A stretch of 64,000 nt of DNA from Aliishimia sp965656085 (GCA_965656085.1 CBFHJA010000002.1:95695-159694); one strand, 5' to 3'. Counted from the stretch's first letter, positions 7,451-18,114 are shown. Made by a program: numbers and translations. The notes: generated by a model from the sequence alone, not told the origin.

Positions 7451-8473
7451 TTGGCAGAAGAAAACCGAGTGTCCGAAGACACTGCGCCCGCCGCACAACC
7501 AACGACACAAGCCCACCCAGCGAAAAACGAGACCTTTCTGCCGCTTATTTTCGGTGGTGCGGTTGCCTGCGCGCTTGGCTTCTTTGCTGGTCAGATAGAT
7601 GCGATCGAACAGCGGTTGGGATTGGGAGAGGACAGTGAACTGGCCATGCGCGTCGATTCTCAGGCCGAGGCGCTCGACACTCAGGCGGAACACATCGCGG
7701 CGTTGACCACGCGGCTCGAAGCCGCTGAGGAAATTGAAATCCCTGAGGTGGACCTCAGCGCGGTGACCTCGGCGATCGAGGGCCAGACCGTTACCATTGA
7801 AGCGCTGGCCGCACGTCTTTCCGAACTCGAGAAACGGCCGATGACCGAAGGTCTGTCTGAGGAGGCGGTCGCGGCCTATGAGGCGGAATTGCAGCGTTTG
7901 CAGGCCTCCGTGGAAACGCAGCGCAGCGAGATCGAAGCCCTGCTCGATGAAGCCCGAATGTCTGAAGATGCTGCTGAGGAACAGGCTCGTATCGCACTTG
8001 CGCGGGCGGCTATGAGCCAGATTATCACGGCAGTCGAGAGCGGCGCGCCCTTCTCAGATGCGCTTGCCGATTTGCAGGCCAATGGCGAGGCAGACGTGCC
8101 TGCGATACTAGCAGAGACCGCCGAGGCCGGCGTACCTACACTCGCCAACCTCCGCGAGACATTCCCCGAAAATGCCCGGGCGGCCCTTGCCGCAGTGCGT
8201 GCCGGGTCTTCCGGCGGTAGCGTGACCGGCTTTTTGCAAAAGCAACTCGGCGTGCGCTCCGTTGCGCCTCGGGAAGGCAATGACCCCGATGCCGTACTCA
8301 GCCGGGCCGAAGCTGCCGTGCGCGATGCCAGGCTCGGCGATGCGCTTGCGGAACTTTCCGAACTGCCGGAGCCAGCCCGTGCCGCTATGGCCGACTGGAT
8401 CGCCCTGGCCGAAACCCGTCACGCGGCCCTTGTCGCAGCGGATGATCTGATGACGGCTCTGGCCACGAATTAA
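7451..8473 (+). CDS. Mic60/mitofilin-like inner membrane protein (COG4223)
   Basis: 340 residues from a TTG codon at 7451, with AAGGAAAC about 9 bp before. A hydrophilic N-terminus is followed by one transmembrane helix (around residues 32-49, FGGAVACALGFFAGQ), then a long acidic, heptad-rich coiled coil (about residues 60-200), and a mitofilin-like C-terminal helical region. Bacterial Mic60 relatives in Rhodobacter shape intracytoplasmic membranes and contact outer-membrane proteins. Location between hemD and hemY is the conserved context of this family. A direct membrane-bending role here is inference. Confidence 0.82.
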   Translation: MAEENRVSEDTAPAAQPTTQAHPAKNETFLPLIFGGAVACALGFFAGQIDAIEQRLGLGEDSELAMRVDSQAEALDTQAEHIAALTTRLEAAEEIEIPEVDLSAVTSAIEGQTVTIEALAARLSELEKRPMTEGLSEEAVAAYEAELQRLQASVETQRSEIEALLDEARMSEDAAEEQARIALARAAMSQIITAVESGAPFSDALADLQANGEADVPAILAETAEAGVPTLANLRETFPENARAALAAVRAGSSGGSVTGFLQKQLGVRSVAPREGNDPDAVLSRAEAAVRDARLGDALAELSELPEPARAAMADWIALAETRHAALVAADDLMTALATN

Positions 8474-8487
8474 GGAATACACGCATC

Positions 8488-9957
8488 ATGCTTTGGTCTT
8501 TGGTAAAAATCATCCTTTTCATGGCCGCCGTCGCTCTGGTGGCCTTGGGCGTGGAATTCCTGCTCGGCTACGAAGGCGGCATTCAAATCACCGTTGGAGG
8601 GCTGGAATACAACTTCACACCCTTCTTTTCCGTGCTGGGCCTGATCTTTCTGGTTTTCGCTGTCTGGCTCGTGCTCAAGCTGGTCTCGCTTCTGCTCGCC
8701 ACGTGGCACTTCATGAATGGCGACGAGACCGCCCTTTCGCGCTATTTCGACCGCAACCGTGAGCGCAAGGGTTACGATGCGCTGGCACAGGGCATGATGG
8801 CACTCGCCTCTGGCGAAGGACGGCTGGCGATGGTCAAGGCCGAGAAAGCCGGGCGGTATCTGGACAAGCCCGAGCTGACCAACCTGCTCACCGCGCAGGC
8901 GGCCGAACTGGCAGGGGACAAGCGCAAGGCCGAACAGACCTACCGCAAGCTGGTCGAGAACGAGAAAACGCGCTTCGTGGGTGTGCGGGGTATTCTCAAA
9001 CAAAAACTGGCCGAGGGAGATACCGACACCGCCATGAAGTTGGCGCAGAAAGCTTTCGCTTTGAAGCCACGTCATGAAGACACGCAAGATGTGCTCCTGA
9101 AGCTGCAAGCGCAGACGGAAGACTGGAAGGGCGCGCGCAGCACCCTGAGCGCCAAGCTTAAGCATGGGGCTCTGCCACGCGATGTGCATAAGCGCCGGGA
9201 TGCCGTGCTCGCGCTGACCGAAGCGAAGGAAGTGCTTGCTGCGGGACGGGTCATCGAGGCCGGCGAGAAAGCCATTGCGGCCAACCGTCAATCGCCCGAC
9301 CTCATCCCGGCAGCCGTCATGGCGGCCCGGGCCTATATCGAACAGAACAAACCGAAATACGCGGCGCGCGTGATCAAGAAAGCATGGGAGACGGAACCCC
9401 ATCCGGATCTCGCGGCGGCTTTCGCCGAGATCGCACCAGATGAAACCCCGGCAGCGCGGATCAAACGGTTCATGGCGCTGACACGGACCAAACCCGACCA
9501 TCCGGAAAGCAAGATGCTGCTCGCCGAACTCAACATCGCGGCGGAAGACTTCCCGGCGGCTCGCCGCGCCCTCGGAGATCTGGTGGAAAGCGATCCGACG
9601 GCCCGCTCTGTGACGATCATGGCAGCTATAGAACGCGGTGAGGGTGCATCGGACACGATCGTCAAAGGATGGCTGGCAAAGGCGCTGACTGTCTCGCGTG
9701 GCCCTCAATGGGTTTGTGACAATTGCTCGCAAATTCACTCGGAATGGCGGCCGGTCTGCTCGAATTGTGAGAGCTTCGACACGCTGAGTTGGAAGACACC
9801 GCCGACCCAAGACATGGCGGCTCCGACAGGTGTTCAGATGCTCCCGCTGATCGTTGGTGCGCTTGAAGAGACCGACCCTGTGGACGCGGCGGAGATCATT
9901 GAGGCCGAGCCTGCGGAGAAACCTGCGCAGGAGACTTTGGAAAGCGCCACAAAATAG
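8488..9957 (+). CDS. hemY: HemY-like TPR membrane protein
   Basis: 489 residues. Two N-terminal transmembrane helices (about residues 5-27 and 43-72) are followed by a long run of TPR-like alpha-helical repeats, as in the HemY_N family linked to late heme synthesis. The C-terminal part carries a zinc-ribbon-like pair, CDNC and CSNC, within a W-x-C-x2-C pattern that is common in alphaproteobacterial HemY. The gene follows the Mic60-like gene by 14 bp, so hemD, the Mic60-like gene and hemY probably form one operon. HemY is not an enzyme of known reaction; the name should not be confused with protoporphyrinogen oxidase. Confidence 0.88.
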   Translation: MLWSLVKIILFMAAVALVALGVEFLLGYEGGIQITVGGLEYNFTPFFSVLGLIFLVFAVWLVLKLVSLLLATWHFMNGDETALSRYFDRNRERKGYDALAQGMMALASGEGRLAMVKAEKAGRYLDKPELTNLLTAQAAELAGDKRKAEQTYRKLVENEKTRFVGVRGILKQKLAEGDTDTAMKLAQKAFALKPRHEDTQDVLLKLQAQTEDWKGARSTLSAKLKHGALPRDVHKRRDAVLALTEAKEVLAAGRVIEAGEKAIAANRQSPDLIPAAVMAARAYIEQNKPKYAARVIKKAWETEPHPDLAAAFAEIAPDETPAARIKRFMALTRTKPDHPESKMLLAELNIAAEDFPAARRALGDLVESDPTARSVTIMAAIERGEGASDTIVKGWLAKALTVSRGPQWVCDNCSQIHSEWRPVCSNCESFDTLSWKTPPTQDMAAPTGVQMLPLIVGALEETDPVDAAEIIEAEPAEKPAQETLESATK

Positions 9958-9967
9958 CTCTTTGCTC

Positions 9968-9998
9968 GGCGCGGGCTCACTGTGACATGAGCCGCGCC
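9968..9998 (+). terminator. Hairpin downstream of hemY
   Basis: GGCGCGGGCTCA and TGAGCCGCGCC pair with one bulged G starting 10 bp after the hemY stop. There is no T-run after it, so it may be a weak terminator or an mRNA 3'-end stabiliser. Confidence 0.4.
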
Positions 9999-10165
9999 AG
10001 CTATCTGCTGCGGGTGCGATGATATCGCTTCGACACGCAGGCGTGCATCTTCGGCGGCGCGAAGATAAGCCAACTCGCTGAAATCTCATGCAACGCTCAA
10101 GGTGTGCCAACCTAAACCTAAACGGAGCGCGTTGCACGCGTTGAGTAATGTGAATCGACGGGGAG

Positions 10166-10241
10166 TGGTGCCTCAAGAGGGACTCGAACCCCCGACCTTG
10201 TCCTTACGAAGGACCTGCTCTACCAGCTGAGCTATTGAGGC
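10166..10241 (-). tRNA. tRNA-Thr (anticodon CGT)
   Basis: Read on the minus strand, a full cloverleaf is visible. The acceptor arm GCCTCAA pairs with TTGAGGC, the D-arm is GCTC/GAGC with AGCTGGTA, the anticodon loop is TTCGTAA (CGT, reading ACG threonine codons), and the T-loop is TTCGAGT. The discriminator A is followed by an encoded CCA (complement at 10166-10168). It lies between hemY and the 959-residue orphan protein gene. Confidence 0.95.
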
Positions 10242-10645
10242 GACAGGCGTTCAATTAACCGCTGGGTGCCGGCGGCGCAAGGCAGAATCAGAATGGGATT
10301 TGGCTGTCGCCATCACGCGCGGCATAGTCTTGGCCATGCTGATTTCAGTGTCATTTTCGCGGGCGTCGCGGCCAAGGGCACACTGGCGCGGGGTCTGACA
10401 TCCAAGCGAATGGATCTGCTCACACCACATCAGAGTACCGAAATATAACCGGGATCGCGTGCGGTGCACAGCCTTGGCGGTGATCTTCGCACAAACCGTC
10501 TCGTGCCGCACAGTCACACTTGAGATTTGTCAATTGGCCCCACCGGACCCCGGATAAAATCTGGCTGAGTTCAGCCCGATGCCTCTGGAATCTCCGGATC
10601 TCGGCCCTGTTCTTCGATGAACCTTCATGTGCAGGAGAACGTTAA
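10242..10645. other. Intergenic region without a convincing gene
   Basis: About 400 bp separate tRNA-Thr from the next gene. Short reading frames exist on both strands (60 and 88 codons), but none has a good ribosome-binding site or recognisable sequence. The part next to 10646 presumably holds the promoter and leader of the orphan gene, whose ATG is preceded by CAGGAGAA. Confidence 0.6.
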
Positions 10646-13525
10646 ATGATTATCAATCATACCTCGGCGTTACATACTTTCAGTCTTGACGACCTGACCG
10701 GCAGCACCACGGGCGCCCCGGCAGATATTGACCTGACCGAAAGTGTTGTACCGGCCTTTACAGACAAGGATGGCAACGTCCTCTACGCGGTCGACAGCAC
10801 CCTTGGCTTCTATGTAACCGATTTCATCGGCGCGGAGGACAAGGTTTTCGATGGAGACTATGCGGAAGGGTTCGCGGGCAATGTTGACCCGGCAGATGAC
10901 CCCAATGGACTGGCGGGCCTCGCTGTCCGCAACGCCAAGACGGACCTCTTCAAGTCTGGTGCACCGCTTGGGACATGGTCGCTGGGCCTTGGCGGCCAGA
11001 CCGTAAAAGCCTCTACGGAACACTACAGCACGATGTCGCAGGTGCTGTCTGACCAAGCCTACCCGGGTGATCCCGACGCGATTGGTCCGCTCGATGATGA
11101 CCTGCGAATACTGGACCTACGTCCTGATGGCTTGGGTGGCTTTGACGCAGGTGCGCTGCATCAATTATGGCTCGAAGAACTCACACAGGCCCTTCAGACC
11201 GCGATCGACAATGTCGGCACCGCCGATCAGGTGCTCAGCGATATCGACTTCGACCGCGATATGAGCAACGACACCTACCGCATCACCACGGAAACCATCG
11301 ATTACGACAGCGATGGCGACGGCGTGACAGAACTGACGCAAGTCGGCGCGGTTGATCTGGGCAATGACGGCACGATCGACCTGATGGACAAACCGCTGAA
11401 CGGAATCGGAGCGCCAGCAGATATTGCTGACGTTATCGACCCGAACGAGGCGAGCATCACCTACGACATTGCCTATTCTCAGGACTATTCGATCACTGTG
11501 AAAGACGACGGCAAACTGCTCTATCGCTTTGGCGAAGCGGTCAAGCGACCCAATGACATCCGCATGGAGGTCAATCTGGACCTGCCCGATGACTGGACCG
11601 CCGATGCGGACAATAGCGGAGTTGCAGACGGGCTTGAAGGCGATGGCTTTGCCGTCACCAAGGCTGAACTGGTGATCCGTCACAACACCACAAACAACCC
11701 CAACGATCAGGTCCGTCCGGAAGACTACGAGAACGAGGCGGCCATTGGTCGTCTGCCGTCGCACATCATCGTCGACGATCCGGACAATCCCGGCAATACG
11801 CTCTGGGTGTCGCCTGTGGACAGCTACAACGGTGAAGGCGAAGCGCTCTACAGCTACTTTAAGCTGGATGCGAACGGCAACATCGACGCGCTCGCGGGCG
11901 GTCAGGCCGTCACCGATCCCGATGGCAACTTTGTCGGGTATCGCAACGAGGATGCGGATGGCAACTTCATCGGCACGGTTCTGAAGGATGACTCGTTGGC
12001 CGCGCTGGCCGATGCGGCCGATTTGGAGTTCGCATCAGCTGATCTGGCCGAAGGGTTCACTGCCAACTGGTATACCACGGTTGATCGCGAGCCGTTCGAG
12101 TGGTCCTATGACAAGTTCCCGGACAATCCCTACATCAACATCTTCGAGAGCTTCCACAGCCCTGAAGATGCTGCTCAGGAAGGTTACTCTAACGCCGATC
12201 TGGTCTCGGGTCCGCGCTGGCGCCTGACACCGAACAAATTCGGTCAGGACTTGCCGGGTCTGGAAGTCCCAATCGTGGAAAACTCTCCGCCGCCTTATCA
12301 GCGGGATAACATCAAGTATCCAACTGGCGAATTCACCACCACCACGCTGAACCTGCTTGACTGGAATGGCGACTCGCCGCTTGCTTCGTCAGTTGGCTGG
12401 ATGGCTGTCGACAGGGATCGGCTCGATGAGAACCGCGATGGCTTGATCGACGAAGGCTGGAGCGATGTGAATGGCAGTCTTGGTCATGGCGACGCGTTGC
12501 CTACAGGTCTGATCCTGACCGCCACCTCGCCAAATGGCGTTGTGCTTGAGTCGGATGTCTTCGACACCTCAGTCTACATTAAAGGGGATCGCCAAGACTC
12601 AGCCAACATCTACGATATCCAGCTCAATATCGAATATGAGCGGGAATCGCCGGTGATCGGGGCGGTGCAGGAGATCGACGTTCAGTCGCAGCCGGCACAG
12701 CAATTCGCCTTCCAGGACGGGGCGATCTTCGACAACCCGGTGGTGTTCATGCCGTCGCTGTCCTATCTCGGGCGGGATGTGGCGAATGTCACGGTCGAGA
12801 GCGTCACGGATAGCGGCGTGAGCGTCTATGTGCAGGAAGCCGACTATCTGGACCAGAACCACCGGCCCGAAACCGCGACCATGATCACCATGGAAGAAGG
12901 CAGTTGGGAGCTTGCTGACGGCAGCCGGATCGAGGTTGGAACGACTGAGGTGGCGGCTGGCTCACTTCAAGACTTCCACTCCGTGACCTTCGCCGATGCC
13001 TTCGACGAGGCACCGACCGTGCTGGTGCAGGTTCAGACCAACAACGACACCGACTGGGCCGTTGTCCGTCTGAGCGACGTCACCACAACCGGCTTCGAGT
13101 TCATCCTTCAGGAAGAGGAAGCGAGCGACCAAGTGCTTGACTCCGCTGAGATTGTTGGCTGGATGGCGGTTGACGCGGCGGATACCTCCGACGTGCTCGA
13201 CTTCGGTGATCTGACCGCGCAGGCCTTCTTCGAAGAGGACCTCGTCAATCACTACACAGGCGATGTCGCACTGGATGCCGCACTTGGTCTCGATCCGCTC
13301 GTGGCCGGTTTGGTTGCCAGCTTCAACGGCGCGGACGCTGTCGCCACGCGGCTCAAGTCGGTCAGCAATGACGGCACGTCGGCAACGGCGACCTTCATCG
13401 CACAGGAAGATCGCAGCGCGGATAATGAGATCGGCCATATTCCGGAGGACATCTCCGGCATGGCGTTCGAAAGCGCGGGCTTGCTGCGGGGCGAGATGTT
13501 CGTGGACGATATCCTCGTCGCCTGA
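10646..13525 (+). CDS. Large acidic, probably exported protein with tandem H-type-lectin-like modules and Ca-loop motifs
   Basis: 959 residues, very rich in Asp/Glu and almost free of Cys. No Sec signal peptide is visible at the N-terminus (MIINHTSALHTFSLDDL). Several EF-hand/dockerin-like loops occur: DYDSDGDGVTE near residue 220, DLGNDGTIDL near 240, DADNSGVADG near 320 and DENRDGLIDEG near 594. From about residue 675 there are three related modules of ~80 residues with the pattern 'V..VQE....D..H..E...G..A', recalling the H-type lectin-like repeats seen in Roseobacter exoproteins. Low-Cys acidic composition and lack of a signal peptide fit type I secretion, but no RTX nonapeptides and no transporter genes are present. 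The gene stands alone and ends at a strong terminator. Function unknown. Confidence 0.75.
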   Translation: MIINHTSALHTFSLDDLTGSTTGAPADIDLTESVVPAFTDKDGNVLYAVDSTLGFYVTDFIGAEDKVFDGDYAEGFAGNVDPADDPNGLAGLAVRNAKTDLFKSGAPLGTWSLGLGGQTVKASTEHYSTMSQVLSDQAYPGDPDAIGPLDDDLRILDLRPDGLGGFDAGALHQLWLEELTQALQTAIDNVGTADQVLSDIDFDRDMSNDTYRITTETIDYDSDGDGVTELTQVGAVDLGNDGTIDLMDKPLNGIGAPADIADVIDPNEASITYDIAYSQDYSITVKDDGKLLYRFGEAVKRPNDIRMEVNLDLPDDWTADADNSGVADGLEGDGFAVTKAELVIRHNTTNNPNDQVRPEDYENEAAIGRLPSHIIVDDPDNPGNTLWVSPVDSYNGEGEALYSYFKLDANGNIDALAGGQAVTDPDGNFVGYRNEDADGNFIGTVLKDDSLAALADAADLEFASADLAEGFTANWYTTVDREPFEWSYDKFPDNPYINIFESFHSPEDAAQEGYSNADLVSGPRWRLTPNKFGQDLPGLEVPIVENSPPPYQRDNIKYPTGEFTTTTLNLLDWNGDSPLASSVGWMAVDRDRLDENRDGLIDEGWSDVNGSLGHGDALPTGLILTATSPNGVVLESDVFDTSVYIKGDRQDSANIYDIQLNIEYERESPVIGAVQEIDVQSQPAQQFAFQDGAIFDNPVVFMPSLSYLGRDVANVTVESVTDSGVSVYVQEADYLDQNHRPETATMITMEEGSWELADGSRIEVGTTEVAAGSLQDFHSVTFADAFDEAPTVLVQVQTNNDTDWAVVRLSDVTTTGFEFILQEEEASDQVLDSAEIVGWMAVDAADTSDVLDFGDLTAQAFFEEDLVNHYTGDVALDAALGLDPLVAGLVASFNGADAVATRLKSVSNDGTSATATFIAQEDRSADNEIGHIPEDISGMAFESAGLLRGEMFVDDILVA

Positions 13526-13545
13526 TCTGCGGGTTTTGAAACACC

Positions 13546-13578
13546 AAAACCGGGCGGTGCCGCACCGCCCGGTTTTTT
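13546..13578 (+). terminator. Rho-independent terminator of the 959-residue protein gene
   Basis: The inverted repeat AAAACCGGGCGGTG / CACCGCCCGGTTTT has a three-base loop, runs into TTTTTT, and lies 20 bp after the stop. Confidence 0.95.
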
Positions 13579-13600
13579 CGTGTTTGGAGGGTGGGCGCGC

Positions 13601-13806
13601 CCAAAGGTTAACGGGGCGAACGTTGCGTCACGCCGACCACCGTACAAAACGTGAAGACAAGGCTTAACGCCATAAAAACAAGGTCTGGCAGGTGTATGGC
13701 TATGCGTATGGCTCGGCGTATGGCACCTGTACATACAAATCACGATTCGTTCCGGGATTTGGAATGGTTAAGGCAGCGTGCGGTGGGGGCGCGTTAACCT
13801 TTTTGG
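13601..13806 (+). repeat. MITE-like dispersed repeat, copy 1
   Basis: A ~205-bp element bounded by inverted ends: CCAAAGGTTAACG on the left and CGTTAACCTTTTTGG on the right. Inside are a GCGAACGTTGCG palindrome, the core AACGCCATAAAAACAAGG (ending at 13683), and GTATGGC units about 12 bp apart, closed by CACCTGTACATAC. No reading frame in it looks genuine. Other copies lie at 39635-39830 (inverted) and 56601-56800. Confidence 0.8.
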
Positions 13807-13818
13807 CTTGGTGCCATG

Positions 13819-13836
13819 GTGGGCAATATTGCCCAC
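13819..13836. repeat. GTGGGCA-TTGCCCAC palindrome, copy 1
   Basis: The perfect palindrome GTGGGCAATATTGCCCAC is followed by GCTAC. Related copies occur at 18587, 18623 and 57457. Confidence 0.75.
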
Positions 13837-13917
13837 GCTACAAGACCGTCGCCCCTGTTTTCCGTTTGACAAAAACCCCAAATCCGGCGCGTGACATCCG
13901 CGCGCCGACGGCTCGGG

Positions 13918-14757
13918 TTACTTGCTGAACAGGACCGGGAGCTTGGCGCTCCGCAATAGCGCGTGGGAGGTGGCGCCGATCACGGCGTCGTAGATCTTGG
14001 AATGGCCGAACGCGCCGGTCACGATCAGACTGGCGCCGGTCTCGAACGCGGCCTGTTCGAGCACCTCCGCGACGCTGGCCCCGTCCAGATCGCGCTGGGC
14101 GAGGGAGGGCTTCAGGCCGTGCCGGGACAAGGTTTCCACAAGGTCGATCCCGCGCGAATCGTGCAGCGCGTCGCCAGCGCTGCGACCGACCCGGAGCACC
14201 GTGGCCGCAGCGCCCTCATCGGCGAGCGCCACCATGTCATGCACAGCGCGGGCCGCCTCGCGGGTGTCGCTCCAGCCGATCAGGAAATTGCGGCCGATCT
14301 GCGCGCCGTCATGGCCGGGCGGCACGACGATCACCGGCCGCCCGCTCTCGCGGATCACCCGCTCCTGCGCATAGCGCTGGTCGGGCCGGTCGGCCTCGCT
14401 ATCCTCCTGCGCCATGATCACCAGATCGGCGGCCCGCGCGCTTTCGATCATGCGCGTATCGGACGTGACCGCCTCGGCGCGGAGCAGACGGAATTCGCTT
14501 GCAAAGAGTTCCGGGTCCAGATGCCGGTCGAAGAGCGCGCGGATCGCATCCGCCTCCCGCTGCTGGCTTTCGTTGAAATGCGCGAAGGCCGGTCCGGGCA
14601 CGTGCATGGCGATGCCGGGATAAACCGCCAGCGCTTCGATCGTATGCAGACCGATCAGATGCGCGCTGTATTTGCGGGCCAGCGGAACGGCGACACTCAG
14701 CAGGGTGTCGGCATGTTCCGACGTTGTGAGGCAAACCAGTATCGTCTTGGGGCGCAT
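13918..14757 (-). CDS. Tandem universal stress protein (two UspA domains)
   Basis: 279 residues, about twice the length of a single UspA domain. Each half starts with the Usp beta1 region (KTILVCLTTSEHADTLL; NFLIGWSDTREAARAV). The second half ends in the ATP-binding pattern GAFGHSKIYDAVIGATSHALL, which fits the G-x2-G-x9-G-S/T type. Usp proteins support survival under starvation, hypoxia or oxidative stress and are cytosolic. An FNR-type box (TTGAT-CGGC-GTCAA, 14818-14831) lies 60 bp upstream. It would place the transcription start about 26 nt before the ATG, so low-oxygen induction by the neighbouring Fnr-type regulator is likely. Confidence 0.93.
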   Translation of the reverse strand: MRPKTILVCLTTSEHADTLLSVAVPLARKYSAHLIGLHTIEALAVYPGIAMHVPGPAFAHFNESQQREADAIRALFDRHLDPELFASEFRLLRAEAVTSDTRMIESARAADLVIMAQEDSEADRPDQRYAQERVIRESGRPVIVVPPGHDGAQIGRNFLIGWSDTREAARAVHDMVALADEGAAATVLRVGRSAGDALHDSRGIDLVETLSRHGLKPSLAQRDLDGASVAEVLEQAAFETGASLIVTGAFGHSKIYDAVIGATSHALLRSAKLPVLFSK

Positions 14758-14817
14758 GGGGCTCGTCCTTTGCAGATCAGCGATACCACGACTCTACGCG
14801 CCCGGCGGCCCCTGCGC

Positions 14818-14831
14818 TTGATCGGCGTCAA
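14818..14831 (-). promoter_or_regulatory. FNR/FixK-type box upstream of the universal stress gene
   Basis: TTGAT-CGGC-GTCAA matches TTGAT-N4-ATCAA at 9 of 10 fixed positions. Its centre is about 67 bp before the usp ATG. Confidence 0.7.
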
Positions 14832-14864
14832 TTCCGGCGCCGCAAACCGCAGGGCCGTATGCGC

Positions 14865-15536
14865 TCAGTCGGTGCGCTGGCACAAGGCGCGCATCATGTC
14901 CGGGTTCTCGATGATGACCATGTGCGCGCCCTGCATGGAAATATATCCCGCCTTGCGGAACTGGGTGAGTGTCCGGCTGACGGTCTCGGTTGTCATTCCG
15001 AGAAAATCGGCGATATCGGAGCGGCTCATCGGCAGGGGCACCTGGCGCCCCTTGCAAGGCCCAGTTCCGGTCCGCATCCCGACGGTGCAGAGGAAACAGG
15101 CGACCTTTTCGGCTGCCGTTTTCTGGCCGAGCATCATCACGTGATCCTGAATCTCGCTGATTTCCTGCAGCGCCGCCACCATCAGCGCCTGATGCAATTG
15201 CGGATCTGTCTTGCCATTCGCGAGAACGGAGGCGCGGTAGGGTTGCAGCGTGGCATCGACCAGCACGTCGCAATCGGTGTGGTGCAGGCCAAAGGACGGA
15301 AAGCCCACGATATCGCCCGGATATCCGAAGGAAATCACTTGCCGGCGGCCATCGGGCAACATCCGGCTGAGGCGAAGGACGCCCGTGTCGATGCGATAGA
15401 GCCAATCGACCGGATCGCCTTCGAAATACAGGCTCGTGCCCGCCTGCACCCGTGTCTTTTGCGGAATGTTCGACCTGCCATGCAGCGCGTCGAGTGGAAG
15501 AACGCTCTTTCGGTCAAAAGGTATCGTGACATACAT
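14865..15536 (-). CDS. Crp/Fnr family transcriptional regulator (FixK/Fnr type)
   Basis: 223 residues from ATG at 15536, preceded by GGGGGGAAATTTG; a longer in-frame extension upstream lacks conserved sequence. The N-terminal cyclic-nucleotide-like beta-roll contains LYFEGDPVDWLYRI and GYPGDIVGFPSFG. The C-terminal winged HTH includes SRSDIADFLGMTTETVSRTL. The recognition-helix ETVSR is that of FNR/FixK, which read TTGAT-N4-ATCAA, and such boxes occur around it. No N-terminal Cys cluster for an Fe-S centre is present, so it is more likely FixK- or Dnr-like than an oxygen-labile FNR. It diverges from the OmpR-type regulator gene. Confidence 0.9.
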   Translation of the reverse strand: MYVTIPFDRKSVLPLDALHGRSNIPQKTRVQAGTSLYFEGDPVDWLYRIDTGVLRLSRMLPDGRRQVISFGYPGDIVGFPSFGLHHTDCDVLVDATLQPYRASVLANGKTDPQLHQALMVAALQEISEIQDHVMMLGQKTAAEKVACFLCTVGMRTGTGPCKGRQVPLPMSRSDIADFLGMTTETVSRTLTQFRKAGYISMQGAHMVIIENPDMMRALCQRTD

Positions 15537-15715
15537 CAAATTTCCCCCCGTTAACTTCTTGTAAAGACTTTGGACAATGCACGTATCCGCCGTTATGCTT
15601 TTCACGTATCCGATTGTAATATTTTGTATCAGACCGTTCCGGTTTGTGTTCACAGTGCGCATCTTGTTGATGGTGAAAGACAAATTGGGCCAAGCATGGT
15701 CCGAAGGGCGGGCAA

Positions 15716-16495
<780 letters not shown>

Positions 16496-18065
16496 AGGCG
16501 TTTGGCCAGGTCGCGCTGGCGATACGGCTTGTGCAGCACGTCCCATGTCGCGCCCTGTGACAGCGCGCGGGACACCACGTCGCTCGCATATCCCGAGGTC
16601 AGCAAAATCTTGATATCCGGGAATTCCTCCTGCACGCGGGATGCCAGTTTGTACCCGTTCAGCGTGCCCGGCATCACAAGGTCCGAGAACAGCAAATCCA
16701 CGTGCAAACCGTCCAGCAGCATCTTGTAGGCCGCATCTCCGCTGTCCGCCTCGACCGTCTCGAAGCCGATATCGCGAATGCGTTCCGCCGAGAGCCGCAA
16801 CACCCTTGGATTGTCCTCGACCACAAGCACCGTCTGCCCGCGCCCGCGCGGAGGGCGCTTTTCGTCCGGTACGGGATTGGGCAGGCTGTGAGTCGCCGCC
16901 AGTTCCGGCAGGGCCGGGAAATACAGGCCGAAACTCGTGCCGAAGCCAAGTTCGCTGTAGAGCGTGACATGCCCTCCGGACTGGCGCACGAAGCCATAGA
17001 CCATCGCAAGGCCCAGACCGCTGCCGCCGGTCTCGGTCTTGGTCGTGAAGAACGGCTCGAATGCCCGCTTTTGCGCGTCCGCCGACATGCCGACACCATC
17101 GTCGGACACCGACAAGCGCACATAGTCGCCGAGAGCCATGTCGATCTCTTGCGCCATGTAGTCATCGTCGATCGTGACATTGGCGACCGAGAGCAGCAGG
17201 TTGCCCCCCTCGGGCATCGCGTCGCGCGCGTTGATGGCGAGGTTCATCAGCGCCGATTGCAACTGGACGGGGTCAAGCTCCACGAGGTGGCGGTCCTCGG
17301 CATATCTGGTCTTGATCGTGTATTTCGAGCCCAGCGTGCGCCGCAGGATCGCGAGGGTCTTTTCGCAGATATCGCGCAGGTCCACCGTCACGGGTTTCAG
17401 GTTCGACCGGCGCGCGAAGACCATCAGGCGGGAGGTCAGGTCCGCGCCAAGCTCCGCTGTCTCCAGCGCGTCGCGGATCAGGTGCACCTGCCGGTCCGAT
17501 GGGTCGCGCATCCCCAGAAGTTCGAGATTGCCGATCACGACCGTCAGGATGTTGTTGAAATCATGCACGATCCCGCCGACCATCTGCCCGACGGCTTCGA
17601 GCCGCTGCGAGCGGGCCAGCGCGTCCTGCGTGGCCTTGCGATGGGTCAGATCGTGCAGGATCGCGATAAAGAGGCGATCCCCGTCGATATGGGTATCGCC
17701 CACCGACAGGTGCAGGGGAAACACGCTGCCATCGCTGCGCCGCCCCTCGACCTCGCGCCCCTGACCGATGATGCGCTTCTCGCCGGTGTCCATATAGGCC
17801 TGCATGAACCCGTCATGCTGCTCGGCCATGTCCTGCACCATGAGCGTCTTGACGTTCTGGCCCACGAGATCGTCCGCCACGGCAAGGAACAGATCGCAGG
17901 CAGCCGGGTTCACGCGGCGGATGATGCCCGCGCTGTCGGCCACGATCATGGCGTCCACGGCGGCTTCGAAGAGGCTGTGAAGAACGGCGCTGTCTTCGGG
18001 GTGAGAATTCATGTCGATCCGGGGTCCTGTCTGACAAGGATTGTCATGTCTGCGCGTGGCGGCAA

Positions 18066-18079
18066 TTGATCTCCATCAA
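18066..18079. promoter_or_regulatory. Perfect FNR/FixK box in a divergent promoter region
   Basis: TTGAT-CTCC-ATCAA is a perfect 5-4-5 palindrome between the hybrid kinase (start 18012) and the host-attachment-family gene (start 18115). A -41.5 position fits the kinase promoter best, with a start site about 19 nt before its ATG. For the plus-strand gene it would imply a nearly leaderless transcript. Confidence 0.82.
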
Positions 18080-18114
18080 CAACCGTCGCGCCAAATCGTA
18101 TAAGCTGGCCCGCG

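Noticed and set aside
8470..10176. Long open frame (568 codons) on the minus strand opposite hemY
   Set aside because: It is antisense to a well-supported gene; its sequence is low-complexity Arg/Gly/His-rich, as expected from GC-rich complementary codons.
10251..10517. 88-codon frame on the minus strand between tRNA-Thr and the large orphan gene
   Set aside because: No ribosome-binding site, no family resemblance and an unusual amino-acid composition.
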